Assembly (NCBI GenBank): GCA_041392475.1
Contig: JAWKLZ010000001.1
Location: 1,550,001-1,614,000 of the forward strand
Length of the DNA stretch: 64,000 nt
Source of the DNA: Chitinophagales bacterium
GTDB taxonomy: Bacteria > Bacteroidota > Bacteroidia > Chitinophagales > UBA2359
Direction of reading: 5' to 3'
Made by a program: the position numbers and the translations under genes. A model generated the notes under the pieces. It was not told the origin of the DNA. It made no database searches and saw nothing but the letters and a program-made list of their open reading frames with translations. Each line of letters begins with the position of its first letter. The first letter of the stretch is position 1. This document shows positions 44,570-51,861 of the stretch, piece by piece.

Positions 44570-47089
44570 TTATTTAGAAACAATCAGTTTGCTGTTGGTA
44601 ATCATGTTGCCTTGACTATCACTCAATCTGGCAATGTAAATACCCGCAGGTAATTCAGTAACATCCAAAGGTATTTGGTAAGAATGTTCTGCATCAACTG
44701 CACCATTGAAAAGGGTAGCCAATTTTTGACCAGAAATCGTGTAAATTTCTAAGCTAACTGTTTGTGCTTGGTTCACCACAAATTGAAGGTCAGCATTCAA
44801 ACTAGCTGGGTTTGGAGAAATCAACAAAGAAGCATCTGATAACTCTGCAATGGCTGCTTTGCCACCACGACCACCACTGCCACCTGCTGCAACTGGTACT
44901 ATGAATTTCTTGACAGTAGTATAAGTTCCATCTGTAATCGTAACGGTGTAAGTTCCCGTAGAAAGTCCACTAATGTCTTGTGTTGTTGCTCCATTAGACC
45001 ACATGTATTCGTAGTCTCCAGAACCGCCAGACACGCTGATATCCAATGCACCATCATCGGCATCTTTTCCACTTTCAATGGTTGTACTAACCAATGCAAC
45101 GGTCAACAATTCTCCACCAATACCACCACTAATAGTAGCCACACAACCGTTTGCATCCACTACTCTTAGTGTAAAGCTTGCTCCTGTGCCTACGGATAGA
45201 GTGACGCTGTTGCCACGTTTTCTGAAAGTTACTGCTCCTGATCTATCGTCAAAACTAACCGTAAATGGTGCTACTCCTGTCAATGCTAAAGTATAATAAT
45301 CAAAAGCAGAACCAGATGTTTGTGTAACACTGATGTCACAATCTCTTGGATTCACAACTTCTGTACCTCCACATGCTCCTGTTCCAATAAATGGACTGGC
45401 TACGTAAGGGAAAGCTGACTTCAAAGATTTATCGTTTTGTTCGATTCCAGTTGTATAAGTCAATACATTCAACAAATCTTCGGTAACTCCAGCTCCATCA
45501 TCGTACCACAAACCAATTGCAGCCAATACGATTCCTGAAACAGCTTGTAATTCAATACGTGTAACATCATCTTCCAAACGACGACCATTCGGGAAACCAT
45601 CCATGTTTGGAATAAACTCTAAATCAGCATTTGTATTGAATCGTGGATCTACCAAACCCAAAACTGCTGCTTGTACCAAACCCAATGAACTAAAATCATC
45701 ACTGTTTCTATCTGTTGGAGGTACTGCCATATTCAATCGAAGCACATCTCCACCTGTTGGTAAGAAATTGTTAATAAATGGTTTACCTGCCGCTAATGGA
45801 TTTCCATCTTTTCCTGTTGCCAATTGATATGGCGGGAAATTGGGCGCCCCTGTAAAGAAAATAGGCCATAAATCCACAGAACGAGGTGCGCCAGCTTTTG
45901 GTAACAATAATGTACCGAAAATGGCATCATCCAATGCAGTTCCATCTAAAGCTGAATTACCTTTCAAAGCAAATAAGCCGTCTGCACCGTTTCTGAAATC
46001 AAATGCTCCAAGGGAAGCTGTTTGAATACGTAAAGGATTGAAAGCAGGTACTGCAACTGCAAATTGACTCTCATCCATATACAATGCCAATTCTGGATTG
46101 TAGAAATATTCATAGTTTGCAGGATCTTCTGAATAAGGAGTATCTGCATTCCATTGGTCTTTTGCTGCAATTGGAATAACTGCTTCGTTGGTCAAAGGCA
46201 TTCCCAAGCGAGATACTTGTACCCAACCTTGGCTACCATCTACTGTTACTGTACCATCACCATTCAATGTTCTGATTTTTGGACGACTTGCTGATGCCCA
46301 AACACCAATTACAAAATCACCATCCAAAATATTAGCTGCTTGGCTTGCACTTTTACCGTCTTTCTGCAAAGTAGAAATGGGGATTTGAAGGGCAATAGAG
46401 TGTACATTGTAGCACGCCAAACCATCTGTAGCTGGAGGACTATCTAATCGTGGAGAATCTCCTAAGTCAAAAATTCCACCCAAATCTACATAAAATGGAT
46501 CGTCAGCGGGGCCACAAAATACCCTTTCACCTGTACTTGAAGTCGTAATAGCATTTTGTATCAATGTTTCGTAATCTGTTGCACCTAAACCAACGCCTGT
46601 TTGAATAGAACGTGGGCCAATATTGTTTGGAGGAACTACACCGTTCATAACAACGGTAGAAAAAGTCGCTCCGCCGTCTATACTGCGCTGCAAGGTATAG
46701 GTCGTTTTTAGGTTTTGTGCGCCCAATCGGATATTGAAGAAGGTAGTGCCATCTTCATTGGTTTGGGTAAATGTAAAGCGGTAAATGATATCGTCACCTG
46801 GTGTACTAGCATCGTTGTCAACGTGAATTTCATATCTTATATTTTCACCAAAGTTGTAATAGTTAGGTCCACCATGAGGTAACTGGGCGGGGATGTAGTT
46901 GGCAATAATGGTAACTGTTTCTGGATTGTCGGGACTTACAAAAGCATAAACATCTGTATTGTCCGCCAATGGATCGTTGGCAATGAGGGGAGCTTCTCGG
47001 TGACTGGAAGCTTCTGACGCTGTGTAGCTAAAACAGGTCAATAGCACTGCCAAAAGCATAGAGCTTGTTAAAAAATTGATAAATTTCAT
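44570..47089 (-). CDS. DUF4331 protein, long form with T9SS tail (copy 3)
   Basis: 839 residues. Signal peptide followed by EASSHREAPLIANDPLADNT. The DUF4331 domain extends to about residue 575 (PYVASPFIGTGACGG). Then come two small repeat modules: one with LALTGVAPFTVSFDD and VVDANGCVATI, the other SprB-like (DGALDISVSGGSGDYEYMW, LSTGTYTVTITDG). A Gly-rich linker (AAGGSGGRGGKAA) leads to a type A T9SS sorting domain (LLISPNPASLNADLQF, LEIYTISGQKLATLF, PAGIYIARLSD). It is thus exported and surface-bound. It follows short copy 4 by 55 nt, so they form an operon, closed by a strong terminator. It is more diverged from copies 1 and 2 than those are from each other. Confidence 0.92.
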   Translation of the reverse strand: MKFINFLTSSMLLAVLLTCFSYTASEASSHREAPLIANDPLADNTDVYAFVSPDNPETVTIIANYIPAQLPHGGPNYYNFGENIRYEIHVDNDASTPGDDIIYRFTFTQTNEDGTTFFNIRLGAQNLKTTYTLQRSIDGGATFSTVVMNGVVPPNNIGPRSIQTGVGLGATDYETLIQNAITTSSTGERVFCGPADDPFYVDLGGIFDLGDSPRLDSPPATDGLACYNVHSIALQIPISTLQKDGKSASQAANILDGDFVIGVWASASRPKIRTLNGDGTVTVDGSQGWVQVSRLGMPLTNEAVIPIAAKDQWNADTPYSEDPANYEYFYNPELALYMDESQFAVAVPAFNPLRIQTASLGAFDFRNGADGLFALKGNSALDGTALDDAIFGTLLLPKAGAPRSVDLWPIFFTGAPNFPPYQLATGKDGNPLAAGKPFINNFLPTGGDVLRLNMAVPPTDRNSDDFSSLGLVQAAVLGLVDPRFNTNADLEFIPNMDGFPNGRRLEDDVTRIELQAVSGIVLAAIGLWYDDGAGVTEDLLNVLTYTTGIEQNDKSLKSAFPYVASPFIGTGACGGTEVVNPRDCDISVTQTSGSAFDYYTLALTGVAPFTVSFDDRSGAVTFRKRGNSVTLSVGTGASFTLRVVDANGCVATISGGIGGELLTVALVSTTIESGKDADDGALDISVSGGSGDYEYMWSNGATTQDISGLSTGTYTVTITDGTYTTVKKFIVPVAAGGSGGRGGKAAIAELSDASLLISPNPASLNADLQFVVNQAQTVSLEIYTISGQKLATLFNGAVDAEHSYQIPLDVTELPAGIYIARLSDSQGNMITNSKLIVSK

Positions 47090-47144
47090 TATATAAATTT
47101 TATTTTTTTATTAGATATTGTTTTAGAATAGAATGAGGTTTGGT

Positions 47145-48902
47145 TTAGAAACCTTCTGTTCCTCTCCACGGAGCCGCTACATAAGGGAAAATAGCTTGAA
47201 ATGGTTTGTCATTGGCTTCAACACCTGTGGTGTAGCCTAATACATTCAATAAATCTTCGGTAACAGGATTTGTGCCATCAAAATCATCATACCATAAGCC
47301 AATTGCAGCCAATACAATACCTGAAACTGCTTGCAATTCGATACGGGTTACATCGTCTTCTAAACGACGACCATTTGGGAAACCATCCATATTTGGAATG
47401 AACTGTATGCTGGTGTTTGCAAATTGTGGATCTAACAATCCTAAAACTGCTGCTTGAACCAAACCCAATGAGCTGAAAGCAGCATCATCGCGAGGGGTTG
47501 GAGGTACTGCCATGTTCAATCGAAGCATATCGCCAGCAGTTGGCAAAAAGTTATTGATGAATGGCTTACCTGCTGCTAATGGATTGCCCCCTTTGCCTGT
47601 TGCCAATTGATAAGGAGGAAAATTCGGTGCTCCTGTGTAGAAAATTGGCCATAAATCCACTGAACGAGGTGCACCTGCTTTGGGTAGTAACAATGTACCA
47701 AAAATTGCATCGTCTAATGCAGTTCCTGCTACGGCAGCCGATCCCTTCAATATAAAAGCACCGTCAGCACCATTGGTAAAGTCTAATCCAAGACCCAAAG
47801 AGTTTTTCTGAATACGCAATGGAGCAAATGCGGGTACTGCGCCACCAAACAAATCGTCGTCCATATACAAGGCCAATTCTGGATTGTAAAAATGCTCATA
47901 CAATGCTGCATCTTCACCACATGGACTTAAAGAATTCCAATAGTCTTTTGACATGATTGGAATAACGGCTTCGTTGGTCAATGGCATGCCCAAACGAGAA
48001 ACTTGAACCCAAGTGCCACTGTCATTAATCAAATCTCCACTGCTGCTCAAGGTTCTTACAGAAGGACGACTAGCGGATGCCCAAACACCAATCACAAAAT
48101 CGCCATCCAAAATATCGGTTGCTTCGCTTACATCTTTTCCATCTTTTTGAAGCGTTGAAATCGGTATTTGAATAGAGATGGTATGGCAATTGTAGCCACC
48201 CAATCCATCTCTGGAAGTGCCTGATTGACGAGGTGCATCACCTAAATCAAAAATGCCTCCTAAATCTACAAAGAAAGGATCATCTACTGGCCCACAGAAT
48301 ACTTTCTCTCCTGTTGAAGCCGTTGTAATAGCTGCTGTCATTAATTCTTCGTAGCTGCTTGCTCCCAATCCAACTACTGTGTTTTGACTTTCGATAGAAC
48401 GAGGTCCAATATTGTTTGGAGGAACAACACCATTAGACACAATGGTTGTGAAACTTGCACCACCATCCATACTTCTTTGAAGTGTATATGTGGTTTTTAA
48501 GTTTTCTCCAAATCGAATATTGAAGAAAGTAGTAGGGTCTTCGTTTGTTTTGGAGAAGGTGAATCTGTAAATGATTTCTTCGCAAGAAGAACTTGCATCG
48601 TTGTCAACATGAATCTCGTAGCGAATATTCTCCCCAAAAGAATAATAGTTAGGCCCTCCTTGTGGAAGTTCTGCGGGAATGTAATTGGCAATGATTGTAA
48701 CAGTGTTTGGAGCATCAGGGCTTCTGAAAGCATAAACATCTGTGTTGTCTGCCAAGGGGTCATTAGAAATTAATGGTGCTTCTCTATGGCTAGATGCTTC
48801 AACTGGTGTGCTAACTATTCCGATGGACAACATCATGCCCAGAAACATTAGCCACATAGTTTGAATACTGCCATGAGGTTGGAGTAACTTTAATGAAAAC
48901 AT
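47145..48902 (-). CDS. DUF4331 protein, short form without T9SS tail (copy 4)
   Basis: 585 residues from the ATG at 48902. The frame is open to 48959, but that codon coincides with the expected transcription start of the ECF-type promoter, and the leader directly before 48902 matches that of short copy 2. Signal peptide MWLMFLGMMLSIGIVSTPVE, then ASSHREAPLISNDPLADNTD. The whole protein is one DUF4331 domain ending FPYVAAPWRGTEGF, with no sorting tail. It has two extra cysteines compared with its paralogues (SSSCEEIIYR, SPCGEDA). First gene of the operon with long copy 3; copies 4 and 3 mirror copies 2 and 1, so a two-gene module was duplicated. Function unknown. Confidence 0.9.
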   Translation of the reverse strand: MFSLKLLQPHGSIQTMWLMFLGMMLSIGIVSTPVEASSHREAPLISNDPLADNTDVYAFRSPDAPNTVTIIANYIPAELPQGGPNYYSFGENIRYEIHVDNDASSSCEEIIYRFTFSKTNEDPTTFFNIRFGENLKTTYTLQRSMDGGASFTTIVSNGVVPPNNIGPRSIESQNTVVGLGASSYEELMTAAITTASTGEKVFCGPVDDPFFVDLGGIFDLGDAPRQSGTSRDGLGGYNCHTISIQIPISTLQKDGKDVSEATDILDGDFVIGVWASASRPSVRTLSSSGDLINDSGTWVQVSRLGMPLTNEAVIPIMSKDYWNSLSPCGEDAALYEHFYNPELALYMDDDLFGGAVPAFAPLRIQKNSLGLGLDFTNGADGAFILKGSAAVAGTALDDAIFGTLLLPKAGAPRSVDLWPIFYTGAPNFPPYQLATGKGGNPLAAGKPFINNFLPTAGDMLRLNMAVPPTPRDDAAFSSLGLVQAAVLGLLDPQFANTSIQFIPNMDGFPNGRRLEDDVTRIELQAVSGIVLAAIGLWYDDFDGTNPVTEDLLNVLGYTTGVEANDKPFQAIFPYVAAPWRGTEGF

Positions 48903-48964
48903 AGTTAAGTATTTAGAATTAAAATGAATAAGGATATTGTTTACCTTTTTAATTGTCATTCTAA

Positions 48965-48992
48965 CTTACGACAGAAAAAGAAGCTTGGATTA
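48965..48992 (-). promoter_or_regulatory. ECF-type promoter of DUF4331 operon 2
   Basis: On the minus strand: TAATCC (48992-48987), 16 nt, CGTAAG (48970-48965), extended to TAATCCAA...TCGTAAGTT exactly as at operon 1. Transcription would start near 48958, about 55 nt before the ATG at 48902. Confidence 0.75.
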
Positions 48993-49261
48993 CGATAAAA
49001 AAAAAAAATATAGTATTGACAAAATTAAATTCCTGAAATGCTATTTATCAATGCTTTATGGATTTTTTAGATTTTCCCTCTAACATAAAGCACCCAGTTA
49101 TGATTTGGTAGTAAAAATAAAATGTGAAAATTGAGAACAAAAACCCTTCAATTTTGTAGCAATTATTTATTCGGTGTCGTTTTTTTTTGGGAATATTTAG
49201 CTATAAGTAGTATCAATTGTGAATAGTTGAATAGAGATTATTTTTTTTTGCAAGAAATGAA

Positions 49262-49289
49262 TAATCCAACCATTTGTTTTCTTCGTATG
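49262..49289 (+). promoter_or_regulatory. ECF-type promoter of the anti-sigma gene
   Basis: TAATCC (49262-49267), 16 nt, CGTATG (49284-49289), with AA after TAATCC and T before CGTA as at the other three sites. It points towards the RskA-like gene at 49399, leaving a leader of roughly 105 nt. This would give negative feedback on the sigma factor. Confidence 0.72.
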
Positions 49290-49398
49290 TATGGAACGAC
49301 CTTAATTTTTTAACTTTAATAATCATTTCTTGTTAGATTTTTGTCTACTATTATTATCATAGGTTTTTAATTTATAATAAATATATACCTTCAATATT

Positions 49399-50244
49399 TT
49401 GAACATACAAAATTACATATCATCGGGTATTTTAGAGCTGTATGCTTTGGATATGCTTTCGGAAATAGAAAAACAAGAAGTTGAAGTAATACTTGATGGG
49501 TATGATGCTATAAAACTTGAATTGTTAGAAATTCAAGAAGCTTTAGAGTTTTATGCCATTCTCCACTCTGTAGAACCTCCACAAAATATATTTCAGAGTG
49601 TGGCTGCTGCAACTGAAAATATGAACAACACATTGGAGAATACAATCCAAACTAATCCTCCCACAAAAAATGTTGTTGAAAATTCAATTCCATCCATAGT
49701 TTCTACAAAACGCATACGAAATTTACAATATCTTACGGCAGCAGCTACTATTCTACTGATACTAAGTGCTGCTTTAAACTGGAAATACCATACGCAACTG
49801 AAGGAGGCAAAGACTGAAATAGCATTACTTAATCAAGAAAAAGAATCTATTTCTGACAACTTCAATAGTATGCAGGCAAAATACAATGTTGCAAACTTAG
49901 AATTGAATGTTTTGCAAAATCCCGATAATAGAATTATCAAGATGGCGGGCAATGAAAACCATCCCGAATCATTGGCTTATGTATATTGGAATGTAGAGTC
50001 TCAAGAAGTATATGTTAAAGTTGCAGAATTACCTACTCCTCCTTCCGAAAAGCAATATCAGTTGTGGGCATTGAAGGATGGAAAGCCCATTGATGCGGGT
50101 GTTTTTAATGTAGAAACGGGCATATTGAAGGTTAAAAACATCGAAGCCGCAGATGCTTTTGCCGTAACGCTTGAAAACAAAGGTGGTAGCGAACAACCTA
50201 CACTCGAACAACTATATGTCGTGGGAGAGGTTAAATTAATTTAG
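49399..50244 (+). CDS. RskA-like membrane anti-sigma factor
   Basis: 281 residues from a TTG at 49399. An in-frame stop lies 21 nt upstream, and the next ATG (49453) would cut off the conserved opening NYISSGILELYALDML, so TTG is preferred. Residues 1-60 form the cytoplasmic sigma-binding domain, with no zinc motif. One membrane helix lies at about 111-128 (YLTAAATILLILSAALNW), followed by a coiled coil (131-172). The periplasmic RskA domain is 175-281 (AYVYWNVESQEVYVKVAELP, YQLWALKDGKPIDAGVFN). It is predicted to hold the nearby ECF sigma factor inactive until a signal outside the membrane releases it. It has an ECF-type promoter and converges with the sigma gene across a perfect terminator. 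Confidence 0.88.
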   Translation: MNIQNYISSGILELYALDMLSEIEKQEVEVILDGYDAIKLELLEIQEALEFYAILHSVEPPQNIFQSVAAATENMNNTLENTIQTNPPTKNVVENSIPSIVSTKRIRNLQYLTAAATILLILSAALNWKYHTQLKEAKTEIALLNQEKESISDNFNSMQAKYNVANLELNVLQNPDNRIIKMAGNENHPESLAYVYWNVESQEVYVKVAELPTPPSEKQYQLWALKDGKPIDAGVFNVETGILKVKNIEAADAFAVTLENKGGSEQPTLEQLYVVGEVKLI

Positions 50245-50270
50245 ATAATAAATTGTATTATTTCACTTTC

Positions 50271-50323
50271 ATTACAAAAAAATAGCCTGCTTAGAAATTC
50301 TAAGCAGGCTATTTTTTTGTAAT
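50271..50323. terminator. Perfect bidirectional terminator
   Basis: A 53-nt perfect palindrome with 26-nt arms around one base. The GC core is TAGCCTGCTTAGAA, flanked by A-runs on the left and T-runs on the right. It separates the anti-sigma gene and the convergent mini anti-sigma gene and would stop transcription from both sides. Confidence 0.92.
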
Positions 50324-50408
50324 TTTCTTATATCTCAGTATCACATTCATCGGATGAGTATTTGAAGAACAGAACAGTTCAATTGGAAATAAATAATTGC
50401 TGATAGGC

Positions 50409-50681
50409 TTATCTTCTCCTGCCCTTCTTTTTACTCAAGCCAATGTTTAGGTCTAAATTATCAATAGCAAACAATATTCTATCTTTAATATAGGCAGGTG
50501 GTGCAAGTTGGAAACTAGCCGCATAGTATTCAAGGCTTCTTTGAATGCCTTCTAGTTCTGCCTGAATAATATTATTTTTTGAACATATATTTTCAACATA
50601 TCTTCTTTCTCCATCACATACCATCCCTAAACAATATGCTTCTAATGTACCCGAATTGATAAATTCATTAATTTTTGACAT
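50409..50681 (-). CDS. Mini anti-sigma protein (sigma-binding domain only)
   Basis: 90 residues. Its sequence aligns end to end with the first 75 residues of the RskA-like protein: INEFINSGTLEAYCLGM against IQNYISSGILELYALDM, and ELEGIQRSLEYYA against ELLEIQEALEFYA. It has no membrane helix and no RskA domain and ends in a basic tail (SKKKGRRR). It is therefore probably a soluble sigma-binding protein or a truncated duplicate. It lies 238 nt downstream of the ECF sigma gene on the same strand, so the two could be co-transcribed. The frame is intact and starts with ATG, which argues for a working gene. The role is inferred. Confidence 0.72.
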   Translation of the reverse strand: MSKINEFINSGTLEAYCLGMVCDGERRYVENICSKNNIIQAELEGIQRSLEYYAASFQLAPPAYIKDRILFAIDNLDLNIGLSKKKGRRR

Positions 50682-50919
50682 AACTTTGGTATTCTAAGTT
50701 AACAGTTAATTTGTTCTTAGGTAAGTTTTTAAACAATAGGGATTTTATTTAAAGGAATAGTAAAAATCGAAGATCTTATAAAAATAAGATTAAATTTTGC
50801 TTAGATAGTTTAATAAGGCAGGTAAAATTCTCGTCAATTCTGTTACTTATCTTTTAATAATGATTGGTAGGTTAATTAAACGCTTTTGGATTAGATTTTG
50901 TTTTATTCAATCAGAACAG

Positions 50920-51507
50920 TTACATCAATTTTCGCAATTCTCTTATCGCTATTCGTACGCGTGATTTTACCGTTCCTAATGGTATGTCGAATTGATCCGC
51001 TATTTCTCTTTGAGTAAAACCTTGAAAATAGACCAAATCTATAATTTGTTTTAAATCAGGATTTAACTTTTCAACTATTGATTGTAAGCCAATTGCATGA
51101 ACATTGGTTTCAGTACTCAATTCATTGGGAGTATATACTTGATCATCGATACTGTCCGTTTTGGAGTTTTTGCGGTATGCTTTAGAACGAACGAAGTCTA
51201 TAGAAGCATTTCGAGCGATATTCAGCATCCAAGTGAAAAAACGACCTTTTGACGCATCATAACTGTCTATGTTCTTCCAAATTTTGATGAACGTATCCTG
51301 CAAAATATTTTCTGCATGATGCTTTGATTGGGTAATCCGCATAATCACGCCATATAGTGCTGCTGCATAGCTATCATACAATAAATTTAATGCTACTTTA
51401 TTGTGTAACTTCAACAAGGCAACTAACTGTTCCTCTGATATTTTGGGACTGTTTGTTTTCAAGTATTGTTGGCTTTGTAATGTCTTGGTAGAGTTTGTTA
51501 AGTCCAC
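50920..51507 (-). CDS. ECF-type RNA polymerase sigma factor
   Basis: 195 residues. Sigma region 2 is at about 40-108 (LLYDSYAAALYGVIMRI, ILQDTFIKIWKNIDSYD, GRFFTWMLNIARNASIDFVR). Region 4 is at about 140-195 (LNPDLKQIIDLVYFQGFTQR, EIADQFDIPLGTVKSRVRI). A 20-30 residue linker joins them; no extra C-terminal domain is present. It resembles SigK-type ECF factors that pair with RskA anti-sigma factors, and such an anti-sigma gene lies 700 bp away. The TAATCC/CGTA promoters around it are the predicted targets. No such promoter lies before its own gene, so it is probably expressed at a basal level and controlled by the anti-sigma factors. Confidence 0.93.
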   Translation of the reverse strand: MDLTNSTKTLQSQQYLKTNSPKISEEQLVALLKLHNKVALNLLYDSYAAALYGVIMRITQSKHHAENILQDTFIKIWKNIDSYDASKGRFFTWMLNIARNASIDFVRSKAYRKNSKTDSIDDQVYTPNELSTETNVHAIGLQSIVEKLNPDLKQIIDLVYFQGFTQREIADQFDIPLGTVKSRVRIAIRELRKLM

Positions 51508-51601
51508 TTTTAAAAAATAATTATTTCCCTCAAAAATAAGAAATTATACTGAAAGATTAAGCAATAACAAAAATAATATTGCTCAAGATTTAAATTTAAT
51601 A

Positions 51602-51629
51602 TAATCCAAATAGTAGCTAAATTCGTAGG
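51602..51629 (+). promoter_or_regulatory. ECF-type promoter of the TonB-dependent receptor gene
   Basis: TAATCC (51602-51607), 16 nt, CGTAGG (51624-51629). AA follows TAATCC and T precedes CGTA, as at the other three sites. It reads towards the receptor gene, leaving a leader of about 170 nt to the first ATG. Confidence 0.7.
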
Positions 51630-51762
51630 TGAAAGTAAATATACTAAAACTAACACTCAAATTTTAACTTAGTTCACGTCAAATAAAAATTATACAACAT
51701 TCTAATCATTCATTCAAAAATGACGAGTCGCTAAAATGACAGTCTTTCTTCAAGAAAGAATT

Positions 51763-51770
51763 TATATTTG
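51763..51770 (+). promoter_or_regulatory. TAnnTTTG promoter element before the receptor gene
   Basis: TATATTTG, 35 nt before the ATG at 51805. With the ECF-type site 140 bp upstream, the receptor gene appears to have both a housekeeping and a regulated promoter. Confidence 0.5.
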
Positions 51771-51861
51771 AACTCTATTTTTACAAAATAAAATATTCCC
51801 TAAAATGCTATCAAAGAATACTTTTCTTTTTTTAAAGTCTATCCTTCAAAAAAAACATATC

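Larger units (their letters stand above)
48903..49398. other. Divergent regulatory region: DUF4331 operon 2 / anti-sigma gene
   Basis: 496 AT-rich bp with no gene. It carries two ECF-type promoters pointing outwards (48965-48992 minus, 49262-49289 plus), about 270 bp apart. Between them lie A-runs near 49000-49012 and T-runs near 49180 and 49241, possibly bent DNA. Confidence 0.6.
51508..51861. other. Divergent regulatory region: sigma gene / TonB receptor
   Basis: AT-rich, no separate gene. Holds the ECF-type promoter at 51602-51629 and a TAnnTTTG promoter at 51763-51770, both reading towards the receptor. No promoter of either type was identified for the sigma gene. Confidence 0.6.

Noticed and set aside
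48903..48959. N-terminal extension of DUF4331 copy 4
   Set aside because: It would begin at the predicted transcription start, and the shared leader of the two short copies ends at 48902.
50888..50893. GGATTA upstream of the mini anti-sigma gene as an ECF -35 element
   Set aside because: No TACG at the required spacing on the minus strand.
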